Assembly: GCF_013608025.1 (NCBI RefSeq)
Contig: NZ_VDLV01000064.1
Coordinates: 189,683-253,682, forward strand
Length of the DNA: 64,000 nucleotides
From: Pseudomonas brassicacearum subsp. neoaurantiaca
Lineage (GTDB): Bacteria; Pseudomonadota; Gammaproteobacteria; Pseudomonadales; Pseudomonadaceae
Reading direction: 5' to 3'
The position numbers and the translations under genes were made by a program. Of the stretch, positions 36,486 to 45,600 are shown piece after piece. The notes under the pieces are model-generated. The model was not told where the DNA came from, searched no databases, and saw nothing but the letters and a program-made list of their open reading frames with translations. Positions within the stretch are counted from its first letter, which is position 1; each line of letters begins with the position of its first letter.

Positions 36486-37378
36486 TGCTCAACCGATTCC
36501 AAGGCTGGCGCGAGCGCGGCTGGACAACCACTGACGCGGCTACCTACGCCACGGCATGGCAACGTTTTGGCGGCAGTGTCGCGACGCATCCGTTGGTGGT
36601 GGAACGCCTGGCCGCCCTGGCTGGCATTCCCGTGCGTTACCTCGCTTTCGAGCAGGGCGGCGAGCTCAAGGCCGCGATACCGACCTGGGGCCGCGACCTG
36701 GCGTTGTCCAAAGACGTGCTCAAGCGCAGTGGCAAGAAAGGCTTGTTCGACCTGGGCAATGCCGAGCTGATCCTGCCTGCGGCGCCAGATGCACAAGCAC
36801 CGCTGCGTCATCGTGGACGTTACCTGTCGGCCCTCAACGAAGGTCGTTTCAGCGGCTTGAAACCGCAGAAAGAACAGCTGGCCATGGCCCGCTTGCCGGA
36901 AGAGCTGTCCAAGAAATTCCGCTACAACCAACGCCGCGAGTTACGCCTGCTGGAAGAGGCGGGCGGGCTGGTGCGACCGGTCAGCGAATTCTCCAGCAGC
37001 GAACTGGCGACGATCTACTGCGATTTGTTCCAGCGTCGCTGGGGGTTCGCGGCCACTGGCGCCGAACGCATGGGGGAAGTGATCGAACTGCTGCGTGAAT
37101 TGCTGATCGGTTCGGTGATATTTCTCAACGATGCGCCAATTGCCATCCAACTGGTGTATCGCGTCGAAGCGCCGGAATGGATCAGTGTCGAATACATCAA
37201 TGGTGGCGTGGACCCGCAGACACGCGAGTTCAGCCCAGGCAGTGTCTTGAGCTTCCTGAATACCCAAAGCGCCTGGGAGCATGCTCGGGCCGCTGGTAAG
37301 CCGTTGCGGTTTTCCTTCGGGCGCGCGGATCGTGAATACAAAGACCGTTGGTGCAACCCCGTGCCGGTGTTTACTGTA
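36485..37378 (+). CDS. mig-14: Mig-14 family protein (cationic peptide resistance)
   Basis: A protein of about 298 residues of the Mig-14 family (PA5003), a GNAT/FemX-like soluble protein associated with the inner membrane and with resistance to cationic antimicrobial peptides in Salmonella and Pseudomonas. Recognised segments are KKFRYNQRRELRLLEEAGG and the C-terminal LRFSFGRADREYKDRWCNP. The true stop (TGA) ends at 37381, overlapping the dnpA ATG in an ATGA. Its place inside the LPS core operon suggests that it transfers or assists a group on LPS; that is inference. Confidence 0.87.
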
Positions 37379-38793
37379 TGAACCCACCCCTGAGTCGAAA
37401 ACAACAATTGCTCAAGCGTCACCGCCGGAACAAGCGTATGGGGCTGCTGCTCGCCCTTGTCGTACTGGTATCGCTGGGTGTCGCGGTGGCCTGGTGGCTG
37501 CCCCTGATATTTGCGGTGCTGGGTTGGGTCGCCCACGAGGCATGGTTCGCCGACCACTTGTTCTATTCGCCCAGGGACGATTACCAGTACAGCTTCCCGC
37601 CGTTCACCCAGCAACCGAAGGTTCATCTGAATGCCGGGCGGCTACAGTTGGACGAAGGCGTGATTCTTGATGACGGCGCGACGCTTGTGTTGGCGTTGCG
37701 AGTCAAGAGCACCTGGCTGGGCCGCTTCATCGACCCGTGCGTCGAATTATTGGGCGGCGAATCGGCGGATCGGCAAACCTTCGAGCGCGCAGTCAACGGC
37801 CTGCGCTATCTGAATCTCAGCGAGCAGGGCGACGTATTGTCCCGGGGCGAACTGCGTCTGCGCGGGCGCTTTTGTCGTGTGTCGGGGGAACCGATGCTGT
37901 GGTCCTTCACGACGCCGCAAATAAAGCGCCAACGGGTGATGGTCATCGCGCCCCACGCGGATGACGCTGAACTGGCGGCTTACGGTTTGTACAGCCAGGC
38001 GGACGAAGCCTGGATCGTGACACTGACAGCCGGCGAGATCGAAGCCGAGCATTATCAGCGGATGGGTCTCGATCGCGTTGAGGCCGCCAGGCTCAAAGGC
38101 CGCTTGCGCGCCTGGGACAGCATTGCCGTGCCGCGTTGGGCCGGGGTGCCTGAAGCGAACTGTGTGCAGTTGGGCTACTTCTGCCTGCAATTGGCGGCCA
38201 TGCAAGCCGCGCCGAACCAGCCCCAGGGGTCTCGCGAGGCGGACCTGAGCGATACCCGGCTGTTTCGCCAGTTGAACCCCTTCGTCCTGCCCGGCGATGC
38301 CGATGGCGCGCCGACCTGGAACAATCTGCTGGCGGACCTGCGTGAACTGCTGCTCAAGGCCCGCCCCGAGGTCATTGTGTTGCCGCATCCGACCCTTGAT
38401 CCTCATCCCGATCATCTCTGTGCCCATCATGCCGTCCAGCAAGCCCTCGAAGGCCTGGAGTGGCAGCCGACCCTGCTGTTGGGCTACGCCAATCACCTGC
38501 ACGACAATGACCGCTGGCCCATGGGCGATGCAGGGGCGGGTATCGCGTTGCCGCCCTGTTTTGACTCGGCTCAGCCAATGCACCCTGTCTCTCTGCCGCT
38601 GGCGCTGGCAAGTCAACGTGACAAAGCCATGGCCTTGGGAATGATGCATGACCTTCAGCCGCCTGCGCCGTTCAAGCGTCGCCTGCGCCGTGGCATCCAG
38701 CGTTTATTGGCTGGGCGGCGGACGTCTCCCTATGGCGAGAATGAATTTTTTCGTAAGGCTGTGCGTCGTCATGAACTGCTCTGGCGACTTTAA
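37378..38793 (+). CDS. dnpA: PIG-L family de-N-acetylase DnpA
   Basis: A 471-residue protein with an N-terminal membrane anchor (MGLLLALVVLVSLGVAVAWW, about residues 21-40) and a C-terminal PIG-L deacetylase domain. The zinc motif HADDAELAAYGL (HxDD) lies near residue 200, with a later PHPTLDPHPDHLCAHH segment. It is syntenic with P. aeruginosa dnpA (PA5002), a de-N-acetylase of the LPS core operon implicated in fluoroquinolone tolerance. It probably deacetylates an N-acetyl sugar of the core or an intermediate. The start is ATG 37378, overlapping the mig-14 stop, rather than an in-frame codon 30 bases upstream. Confidence 0.88.
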   Translation: MNPPLSRKQQLLKRHRRNKRMGLLLALVVLVSLGVAVAWWLPLIFAVLGWVAHEAWFADHLFYSPRDDYQYSFPPFTQQPKVHLNAGRLQLDEGVILDDGATLVLALRVKSTWLGRFIDPCVELLGGESADRQTFERAVNGLRYLNLSEQGDVLSRGELRLRGRFCRVSGEPMLWSFTTPQIKRQRVMVIAPHADDAELAAYGLYSQADEAWIVTLTAGEIEAEHYQRMGLDRVEAARLKGRLRAWDSIAVPRWAGVPEANCVQLGYFCLQLAAMQAAPNQPQGSREADLSDTRLFRQLNPFVLPGDADGAPTWNNLLADLRELLLKARPEVIVLPHPTLDPHPDHLCAHHAVQQALEGLEWQPTLLLGYANHLHDNDRWPMGDAGAGIALPPCFDSAQPMHPVSLPLALASQRDKAMALGMMHDLQPPAPFKRRLRRGIQRLLAGRRTSPYGENEFFRKAVRRHELLWRL

Positions 38794-38856
38794 GGGCCTA
38801 TGGGGCCGCAAGGCTTCCGGTTATCCATCCAATCGTTCCGTGTCCCAAGGAAGACG

Positions 38857-39813
38857 ATGAAAGTTCTATTTCTGGTGCAGAAAGAGCAACGGGCTATCCT
38901 GGATAGGCTCTACGAAGGCGTGGCCGCCCATTGCGAATGCGACCTGCGTTGGCTCGATGGCCAGGAGCAACGCAACCTGCGGGGATATTTCCGGCGCCAT
39001 GTGGACGTGTCTCGCTATGACCGGATCGTATTTTTCCTGCGTTTCAAGCAGGAAATCCGCCAGGCCGGTTTCATCCGCACGATCCCCAACCTGGTCATCC
39101 TCGAACATGACGCCTACCAGAACTACATCCCGTGTAAATACACCGGTAAGTTCAGTGCTCATTATCGTCGACTGCCTTGGGTTCGGGTCATAAGTTCCGG
39201 TTTCATGGTGACCGAACGCCTGCGCGACGAAGGCTTCGACGCGGTTTTCGTTCCCAAGGGCTACGATCAATCGTTGCTGCAGGACCAGCGCCGTGAGCGG
39301 GATATCGAACTGGCGTTTGTCGGCAGTACCAACAGCGTTGCCTATAGCGGTCGCAAAGCACTGTTGGATGAACTGGCGCGCGTCGAGCCGCTGGTCATCA
39401 CCCGTACCAAGTCTGGCGAAGAATATTGCGAGACGCTCAATCGGATTCGCTTCTTCGTCAGTGCCGACGTGGGCATGGGTGAATACATGATCAAGAATTT
39501 TGAAGCGATGGCGTGCGGCTGCGTGCTGCTGGCGTTTGATCAAGGCCCCGAGGAAGCGCGTGCGCGGGGTTTGCAGGATATGCAAAACGTGGTCTTGTAT
39601 CAGGACATCCCGCAACTTCAGGAAAAACTTTCCCGGTTACGTGCGGAGCCTGAACTGGCGCAAGGTATCGCCCGCAACGGCCACCAGCTGGCTTTGGAGC
39701 AGTTCAGTTTCGCGCGTATTGGACAGAAAATCGTGGAAGCGCTGGAGCCTGCGCTGCGACCGCGCGAACCGTTGAGTCTGCTGGAGTCCTTGCGGCAGAA
39801 ATTGGGCATTTAG
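38857..39813 (+). CDS. ssg: Ssg-type LPS glycosyltransferase
   Basis: A 318-residue protein at the ssg (PA5001) position; ssg mutants in Pseudomonas have altered LPS/exopolysaccharide and surface properties. The N-terminal MKVLFLVQKEQRAILDRLY and IPNLVILEHDAYQNY lead to a C-terminal GT4-like half with ADVGMGEYMIKNFEAMACGCVLL, containing an E-x-M-A-CG motif typical of this subgroup. AAGGAAG precedes the ATG at 38857, which excludes the in-frame extension from 38800. It is paralogous to the gene at 47126-48100. The donor and acceptor are unknown. Confidence 0.88.
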   Translation: MKVLFLVQKEQRAILDRLYEGVAAHCECDLRWLDGQEQRNLRGYFRRHVDVSRYDRIVFFLRFKQEIRQAGFIRTIPNLVILEHDAYQNYIPCKYTGKFSAHYRRLPWVRVISSGFMVTERLRDEGFDAVFVPKGYDQSLLQDQRRERDIELAFVGSTNSVAYSGRKALLDELARVEPLVITRTKSGEEYCETLNRIRFFVSADVGMGEYMIKNFEAMACGCVLLAFDQGPEEARARGLQDMQNVVLYQDIPQLQEKLSRLRAEPELAQGIARNGHQLALEQFSFARIGQKIVEALEPALRPREPLSLLESLRQKLGI

Positions 39814-40049
39814 AAAACCGTTCTGCCATCCATCGACCGGGTGGCATTTGACTAAATGGTATTTTGCACGCCGGATTCGCTGTGCATGTCGCAGTTCCAG
39901 TCGAACGCCAGCGCAACGCGCGTCGCAAGCGTCGCGAACAAATCAAACTTTTTCTGATCCTTTTGTTCGGAGTTTCCATTGGCTGGCTTATCCATTGTTG
40001 AGCTTCTCAAAATACGAATTGGGTCCGCGACTAAAAGGTTTGCTGTTCG

Positions 40050-41153
40050 ATGAGCATTATCAATGTTATGTGGGCAGGCGGTTCGGCCTTCGCTTCGGTG
40101 CATAAGGTTCACTGCCAGATCCTTTCACAAATGGACCCTGCCATGCCCGTCAAGACATGGCTCTTGCAAGGTTCGGTAGCGGCATGCCAGGACAACATGG
40201 GCCCGGTGAGGGAGTGGAATCTGACTTCGGCCCGTCTCAAGGGGCGACACTTCTGGCGCCTGTTGATGCCCTTGATGCGCGGCCGCTTCCGACAGGCCCT
40301 GCTCGACAGCGATGCTCAAGTGGTAATGCTCGATGGTATCGGTGTAGCCCGCACCTTGTTGCCTGTCTTGAAAGATATGCCGCAGATCCGGGTGGTGGTG
40401 ATATTCCACGGCGCGACACGGATAAACGCTGCGTGCCGGGACCTGCTGCGCAGCTTCCCCCCCTCTCGCCTGGCTTTGGCGGCGGTGTCCGAGACGTTGG
40501 CGGCGTCGTTGCAGGATGAATTGGATATCCAGGCCACTGTATTGCGCAGTGCGTTCGATCCCGTTGCATTTAAATCCTGTCTTCTGTCTCGTGAAGAGGC
40601 TCGATCCCGGCTGGGCTTGCCTCTGGCGGGCACTCGAGTATTTGGTGCCGTGGGACGGCTGGTGGATAAGAAAGGCTTTGCCACCCTGCTGGATGCTTTT
40701 GCGCGGATAGCTGTCGAACAGTCCGATTGGCGGTTGGTGATAGTCGGCGAGGGGCCGGCTCGCCAGGCGTTGCAGGCGCGGATCGCCCTGCCAGATCTGG
40801 CCGGCCGGGTATTGCTGACGGGACACCTGGAGGACGTGGCGCAACTCTATAAAGCGTTCGATTGGGTGCTGATACCCTCTTTCGAAGAGGGCCTTGGCCT
40901 GATTCTCCAGGAAGCGATCCTGGCGGGTGTGCCGGTACTGGCCAGTGATCTGGCGGTGTTTCGGGAGCAGCTGGCCGATGCCGGCTGGTACGCGCCGGCG
41001 GGAGAGGCGGTCAGCTGGAGCGAAGCGATCATACGGGCTAAACAGGCCCCAGCCGAGGCGATCGCGGCGGCGCAGTATCAGGTGTTGGGGCCGGACGAAG
41101 CGTGGGCGAATTTCTGCCGGACCGCTCGCCAATTGATCTCAGGCAGGCAATAA
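40050..41153 (+). CDS. wapR: Outer-core glycosyltransferase WapR-like (GT4)
   Basis: A 367-residue GT4 glycosyltransferase located as P. aeruginosa wapR (PA5000), the alpha-1,3-rhamnosyltransferase that completes the core form able to receive O antigen. Seen: FGAVGRLVDKKGFATLLDAF and the E-x7-E element FEEGLGLILQEAILAGVPVL. It has its own 236-bp upstream gap, which holds no other convincing gene, so it may have its own promoter. It is convergent with the kinase-like gene 41139-41744 and overlaps that gene's 3' end by 15 bp. The rhamnose specificity is inferred from synteny only. Confidence 0.85.
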   Translation: MSIINVMWAGGSAFASVHKVHCQILSQMDPAMPVKTWLLQGSVAACQDNMGPVREWNLTSARLKGRHFWRLLMPLMRGRFRQALLDSDAQVVMLDGIGVARTLLPVLKDMPQIRVVVIFHGATRINAACRDLLRSFPPSRLALAAVSETLAASLQDELDIQATVLRSAFDPVAFKSCLLSREEARSRLGLPLAGTRVFGAVGRLVDKKGFATLLDAFARIAVEQSDWRLVIVGEGPARQALQARIALPDLAGRVLLTGHLEDVAQLYKAFDWVLIPSFEEGLGLILQEAILAGVPVLASDLAVFREQLADAGWYAPAGEAVSWSEAIIRAKQAPAEAIAAAQYQVLGPDEAWANFCRTARQLISGRQ

Positions 41154-41744
41154 GGCACTTTCCAGCGCCTGCATCGGAAAGCTCTCGTTCAGGTTCTCCC
41201 GCGCAATATAACGTGCAAAATGTTGCAAATTGCGACGCGCCAGGTAATGCGGCAGTGGAGAGCGCAAGAAGCGCATATCGGCTACGTCGATCAGCCCCAG
41301 CTTGTTTTCAGGCGTGACGACGATATTGCCCAGGTGCAACGAGCGAAAGTAAATACCACAGGCATGCAGGCTACGGATCAATTCGACCAGCGCCGGAAGG
41401 CGTTGCTGCCAGCTGAAATTTTCCTGATTCGATAATTGGCGCAGGGTTTTTCCGGGAAGCGGCCGATACAGTACGGCGGTCATGCGCGGCTGTTGCAATT
41501 TGTAATGCGCCAGCACTTCGAGAGTCGGTACGCCGAGCTCTTTCAAACGGGTCGCATTATTGATGAATCGCGCCGAATAGGGCTTCAGGAGAGCCGAGGA
41601 AAAAAGCCGCTTGCGGCGAAACAGTTTGAGGATATTTCCATCCTCCAACAGATAGACTTTTGGGCCGTAGCTGTCGGCCTCCAGAATGCTGGCGCCTTCA
41701 ATCAGATGATTTAAAGCGGCTTGGGGAAGCCGTGAGGATTGCAT
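41139..41744 (-). CDS. Small LPS kinase-like protein (PA4998-type)
   Basis: A 201-residue protein with an InaA-like kinase core. The N-terminal SYGPKVYLLEDGNILKLFRRK carries the putative ATP lysine. The catalytic loop reads YFRSLHLGNIVVTPENKLGLID, where the HxD aspartate is replaced (SLHLGN), followed by LIDVADM. It may be an atypical kinase or a non-catalytic partner. The start is taken at ATG 41744, because the upstream part of the open frame overlaps waaL antisense and lacks homology. It is divergent from waaL and syntenic with P. aeruginosa PA4998. Confidence 0.8.
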   Translation of the reverse strand: MQSSRLPQAALNHLIEGASILEADSYGPKVYLLEDGNILKLFRRKRLFSSALLKPYSARFINNATRLKELGVPTLEVLAHYKLQQPRMTAVLYRPLPGKTLRQLSNQENFSWQQRLPALVELIRSLHACGIYFRSLHLGNIVVTPENKLGLIDVADMRFLRSPLPHYLARRNLQHFARYIARENLNESFPMQALESALLPA

Positions 41745-41851
41745 CGTAGGGAAACCTTGTTGGAAGAACCGGTGCCGTGGCGGGCCATGATGCCCAAAAG
41801 TTTTTGTTTTAACCATGCCGGTTTGGCTGGTAGACCGTTTAGGAGCGTTGG

Positions 41852-43024
41852 ATGCAAGCAACACGTTGGTCGCAGGTTTGGATGGCTTTTGGCTTGTTAT
41901 GGTTTTTGCTGGCGATTGCCCTGGCACCCACCAATAAAGTCTATCAGCAAGGATTGATCGTTTTCGTCTGGCTGCCGGCGATCCTGTTCGCCTGGCCCGC
42001 GCGGCATAGGCTGGTGGAGTTGTGGCAGGCCCAGCGCTTGATCTATGTGGCTTTGCTGGCGTTGATGGCATGGGCATTGGTGACCCTGTTCTGGGCCGAG
42101 GCTCCGGAGCCTGCCCGCGAAGCCAAGCGGTTACTCTATATCCTGGTCTTCCTGTTGTTCTTTCCGGTTTTTGCCGACGGTCGGCCCGAGCGCGTGATTC
42201 GTATCATGCAGTGGGGCGGGGTAGGGCTTTCGCTGACGGCATTGATGGCTATCATCCATTTCTACGGCGTTCAAGATAAACCTTGGGTGGCACGCCTCGA
42301 AGGGCTGGGCGAACTGTCCCATCCAATCCTGGGCGGTTATGTGATCGGCCTGGCAGCGATCTGGATGCTGCACTGGGTTCCACGTCGTATCGGCCTGCAG
42401 GTTGTTTGGGCGTTGGCATTGGCTCTGTTGGGGGTATTCGTCGTGATGAGCCAGAGCCGCGGCGCGGCATTGGCCTTGCTGCTCAGCGTTCTGGCCATGC
42501 CGCTTTACTGTCGGGACCAACGTACCCGTGTGATTGCTGCCACTGCGCTGGTTCTGGCGATGCTGACCTTCTGGCTGCTGGAGCCCTTGGTGATGGCCCG
42601 CGGTGCGTCCTACCGCCCCGAGATCTTTACATCCAGCCTGCATATGATCGCCGAGCATCCATGGGGTGGCCTTGGGGTAGCAGCCGATTATCGAGTCCCT
42701 GTAAACGATCTTTTCTTCGACCATGCGCATAATCTGTTCAGTCACGTTGCCATCCAACTGGGCCTGCCAGGGCTGCTGCTGTGGTGCGTCGTCTGGTTCG
42801 CCGTGCTGCGCGAAGCCTGGCGTGCCCGGGACACCTTGCTGGGTCGGGGGGTGCTGGGCATCTGGGTGTTTTCATTCCTGGCGATGCAGTTCGACGCCGC
42901 GAGCCTGACCGGAACCCCCCGCGCTGAGTGGTTCATAAGCTGGTTGCCGATTGGCCTGGCCAGTGTTTTGGCCTGGGCGCGGGCCAAGTCCGGTGGGTGT
43001 GATAAAATCCCGCGCTCTTCCTAA
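41852..43024 (+). CDS. waaL: O-antigen ligase WaaL
   Basis: A 390-residue polytopic inner-membrane protein with about 10-12 hydrophobic helices and the O-antigen ligase (Wzy_C) region. MSQSRGAALALLLSVLAMPLY and the large periplasmic loop with DHAHNLFSHVAIQLGLPG, including the conserved His, are visible. It joins undecaprenyl-linked O polysaccharide to lipid A-core on the periplasmic side. AGGAG precedes the ATG at 41852. The msbA start codon follows the stop by 15 bp. The position matches PA4999. Confidence 0.9.
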   Translation: MQATRWSQVWMAFGLLWFLLAIALAPTNKVYQQGLIVFVWLPAILFAWPARHRLVELWQAQRLIYVALLALMAWALVTLFWAEAPEPAREAKRLLYILVFLLFFPVFADGRPERVIRIMQWGGVGLSLTALMAIIHFYGVQDKPWVARLEGLGELSHPILGGYVIGLAAIWMLHWVPRRIGLQVVWALALALLGVFVVMSQSRGAALALLLSVLAMPLYCRDQRTRVIAATALVLAMLTFWLLEPLVMARGASYRPEIFTSSLHMIAEHPWGGLGVAADYRVPVNDLFFDHAHNLFSHVAIQLGLPGLLLWCVVWFAVLREAWRARDTLLGRGVLGIWVFSFLAMQFDAASLTGTPRAEWFISWLPIGLASVLAWARAKSGGCDKIPRSS

Positions 43025-43039
43025 CCAGTGAGCTCGACG

Positions 43040-44845
43040 ATGAGTGACGCACCGCCTAAAGCGGAACAGGATTCCAGCCTGAAAATCTATTTCCGGCTGC
43101 TGGGATACGTCAAACCCTACTTGGGCATTTTCCTGCTGAGTATCGTGGGCTTCGTGATATTCGCTTCCACCCAGCCCATGTTGGCCGGGATTCTCAAGTA
43201 TTTTGTCGACGGCCTGAGCAATCCCGATGCGGTGCTTTTCCCGAATGTGCCGTATCTCAAGGATTTGAAACTGCTGATGGCCGTGCCGCTGCTGATCGTT
43301 TTGATCGCCGCCTGGCAGGGCCTCGGGTCGTTCCTGGGCAACTATTACCTGGCCCGGGTCTCACTCGGGTTGGTTCATGACTTGCGGGTCGAGTTGTTCA
43401 ACAAGCTGCTGGTGCTGCCCAACCGCTATTTCGATACGCATAACTCCGGGCACCTGATCTCGCGGATCACCTTTAACGTGACCATGGTCACGGGGGCGGC
43501 CACCGACGCCATCAAGGTTGTGATACGCGAAGGCCTCACGGTGGTGTTTCTCTTCGCTTACCTGGTGTGGATGAACTGGCAGTTGACGTTGGTCATGCTG
43601 GCAGTCCTTCCGCTGATCGCGATGATGGTCAGCAATACCAGCAAGAAATTTCGCAAGCAAAGCAAGAAGATCCAGGTGGCCATGGGCGACGTTACCCATG
43701 TGGCGTCCGAAACGATCCAGGGTTATCGCGTGGTACGCAGTTTCGGCGGCGAGACCTACGAAGAAGAGCGCTTTGCCCGCGCCAGTCAAGGCAATACCGA
43801 TAAACAATTGCGCATGACGCGTACCGGGGCGGTTTATACCCCGATGCTGCAATTGGTGATCTACACGGCCATGGCTGCATTGATGTTCCTTGTGCTGTTC
43901 CTGCGCGGCGATGCGACGGCCGGTGATCTGGTCGCCTACATCACGGCGGCGGGTTTGTTGCCCAAGCCGATTCGCCAGCTCTCGGAAGTCAGTTCGACCA
44001 TCCAGAAAGGCGTGGCCGGTGCGGAAAGTATCTTCGAGCAGCTGGACGTCGAACCGGAAATCGACAACGGCACGTTCGAGCAAGAACGCGTCAGCGGCCG
44101 CCTCGATGTACGCAACCTGAGCTTTACCTATCCTGGCGCCGACCGCGAGGTACTCAAGGACATCAGCTTCACGGCTGCCCCTGGGCAGATGATTGCACTG
44201 GTGGGGCGTTCGGGCAGCGGCAAGTCGACCCTGGCGAGCCTCATCCCGCGTTTTTATCACCACGAAGTGGGTCAGATCCTGCTCGACGACGTGGAAATCG
44301 AAGACTACCGCTTGCGCAATTTGCGTCGCCATGTAGCCCAGGTGACCCAGCACGTCACGCTGTTCAATGACACGGTGGCGAATAATATCGCTTATGGCGA
44401 CCTGGCCGGAGCCCCGCGCGCCGACATTGAAAAGGCCGCCCAGGACGCCTATGCCATGGACTTCATTGCGCAATTGCCCAAGGGACTGGACACCGAAGTG
44501 GGGGAAAACGGCGTCCTTCTATCAGGCGGCCAACGTCAACGCCTGGCTATTGCCCGGGCGCTGCTGAAGAACGCGCCGTTGTTGATTCTTGATGAAGCGA
44601 CGTCAGCGCTGGACACCGAGTCCGAACGGCATATTCAGGCTGCGCTGGACCAAGTGATGAAAGGCCGTACTACACTGGTTATCGCCCACCGTCTGTCGAC
44701 CATTGAAAAAGCCGACCTGATCCTGGTGATGGATCAAGGCCGTATCGTCGAACGGGGGAACCATGGTGAGCTCCTGGCGAAGAATGGCTATTACGCCCGT
44801 CTTCATGCCTTGGGGTTGGATGCTCCCGCGCAGGACATTGCCTGA
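43040..44845 (+). CDS. msbA: Lipid A export ATP-binding/permease MsbA
   Basis: A 601-residue half-size ABC exporter that flips lipid A-core across the inner membrane. The N-terminal transmembrane domain (six helices, about 20-310) is followed by the nucleotide-binding domain with Walker A VGRSGSGKSTLAS, the signature LSGGQRQRLAIARAL, Walker B LLILDEATSALD and the switch IAHRLSTIEKA. The start is ATG 43040 (the frame also opens at GTG 43028 without a better site). It lies between waaL and cysC in the same direction, as in other Pseudomonas (PA4997). Confidence 0.95.
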   Translation: MSDAPPKAEQDSSLKIYFRLLGYVKPYLGIFLLSIVGFVIFASTQPMLAGILKYFVDGLSNPDAVLFPNVPYLKDLKLLMAVPLLIVLIAAWQGLGSFLGNYYLARVSLGLVHDLRVELFNKLLVLPNRYFDTHNSGHLISRITFNVTMVTGAATDAIKVVIREGLTVVFLFAYLVWMNWQLTLVMLAVLPLIAMMVSNTSKKFRKQSKKIQVAMGDVTHVASETIQGYRVVRSFGGETYEEERFARASQGNTDKQLRMTRTGAVYTPMLQLVIYTAMAALMFLVLFLRGDATAGDLVAYITAAGLLPKPIRQLSEVSSTIQKGVAGAESIFEQLDVEPEIDNGTFEQERVSGRLDVRNLSFTYPGADREVLKDISFTAAPGQMIALVGRSGSGKSTLASLIPRFYHHEVGQILLDDVEIEDYRLRNLRRHVAQVTQHVTLFNDTVANNIAYGDLAGAPRADIEKAAQDAYAMDFIAQLPKGLDTEVGENGVLLSGGQRQRLAIARALLKNAPLLILDEATSALDTESERHIQAALDQVMKGRTTLVIAHRLSTIEKADLILVMDQGRIVERGNHGELLAKNGYYARLHALGLDAPAQDIA

Positions 44846-44915
44846 GTTCTGACGCCAGGCTTTGATGGCCGGCCTTATGAGATGCTCGGTTATGAACGAA
44901 ATATCGAAGGAATCG

Positions 44916-45500
44916 ATGCCGCGGACACAGACCAGCCCCCATGTGCAGACGCTTGCACCCGAGGACCGGGCTGCCATCAAGGCCCAGCGACCACGCTGCA
45001 TCTGGCTGACCGGCCTGTCGGGAGCGGGCAAGTCGACGCTGGCCAATGCCTTGGAGGTGCAGCTTCACGAGCAGGGCTTGCACACGTCCCTGCTGGACGG
45101 CGATAACCTGCGCCAAGGGCTGTGTCGGGGATTGGGTATGGACGCCGAAGCGCGAACGGAGAATATCCGGCGGATTGCCGAGGTGGCGCGGTTGATGGTC
45201 GATGCCGGTCTTATCGTGATTGTCGCGGCCATTTCACCGTTTCGCGCGGACCGTGAAGCGGCACGGCAACTGTTCCCCCAGGGCACCTTCCTGGAGGTCT
45301 ATGTCAGCACACCTTTCGAGGTCTGCGCCCAGCGCGATCCCAAAGGCTTGTACCGCGAAGCCCGCGCCGGACGGATCAAGAATTTCACCGGGCTCGACAG
45401 CCCGTACGAAGCCCCCCTTGCACCGGACTGCGAGATCAATACCGACGAGGTTGAAACGGACCTGGCCTGTGCCTGGTTGGCAGCGTTGCTGCAAAAGTGA
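44916..45500 (+). CDS. cysC: Adenylyl-sulfate kinase CysC
   Basis: A protein of about 194 residues that phosphorylates APS to PAPS. Walker A is IWLTGLSGAGKSTLANALE, followed by LLDGDNLRQGLCRGLGM (the APS kinase DGDN motif) and NFTGLDSPYEAPLAPD. AAGGAA lies four bases before ATG 44916; earlier in-frame ATGs at 44862 and 44892 lack a good site. Pseudomonads usually carry APS kinase activity in a CysNC fusion, so a free-standing cysC inside the LPS locus is notable. It may supply PAPS for sulfation, but no sulfotransferase gene is visible in this window. Confidence 0.88.
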   Translation: MPRTQTSPHVQTLAPEDRAAIKAQRPRCIWLTGLSGAGKSTLANALEVQLHEQGLHTSLLDGDNLRQGLCRGLGMDAEARTENIRRIAEVARLMVDAGLIVIVAAISPFRADREAARQLFPQGTFLEVYVSTPFEVCAQRDPKGLYREARAGRIKNFTGLDSPYEAPLAPDCEINTDEVETDLACAWLAALLQK

Positions 45501-45600
45501 TCGGGCGTACGTGCTGTCGTCCCGTTGCAGCCATGGACGAGCCCTGCGCCAACCCTGTGCTAATATCCCCGCCCTGTTCATTTTGTATGTGGGATGCTCC

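Noticed and set aside
45220..45600. N-terminal extension of hldE
   Set aside because: It is an out-of-frame overlap with cysC; hldE homology begins at ATG 45601.
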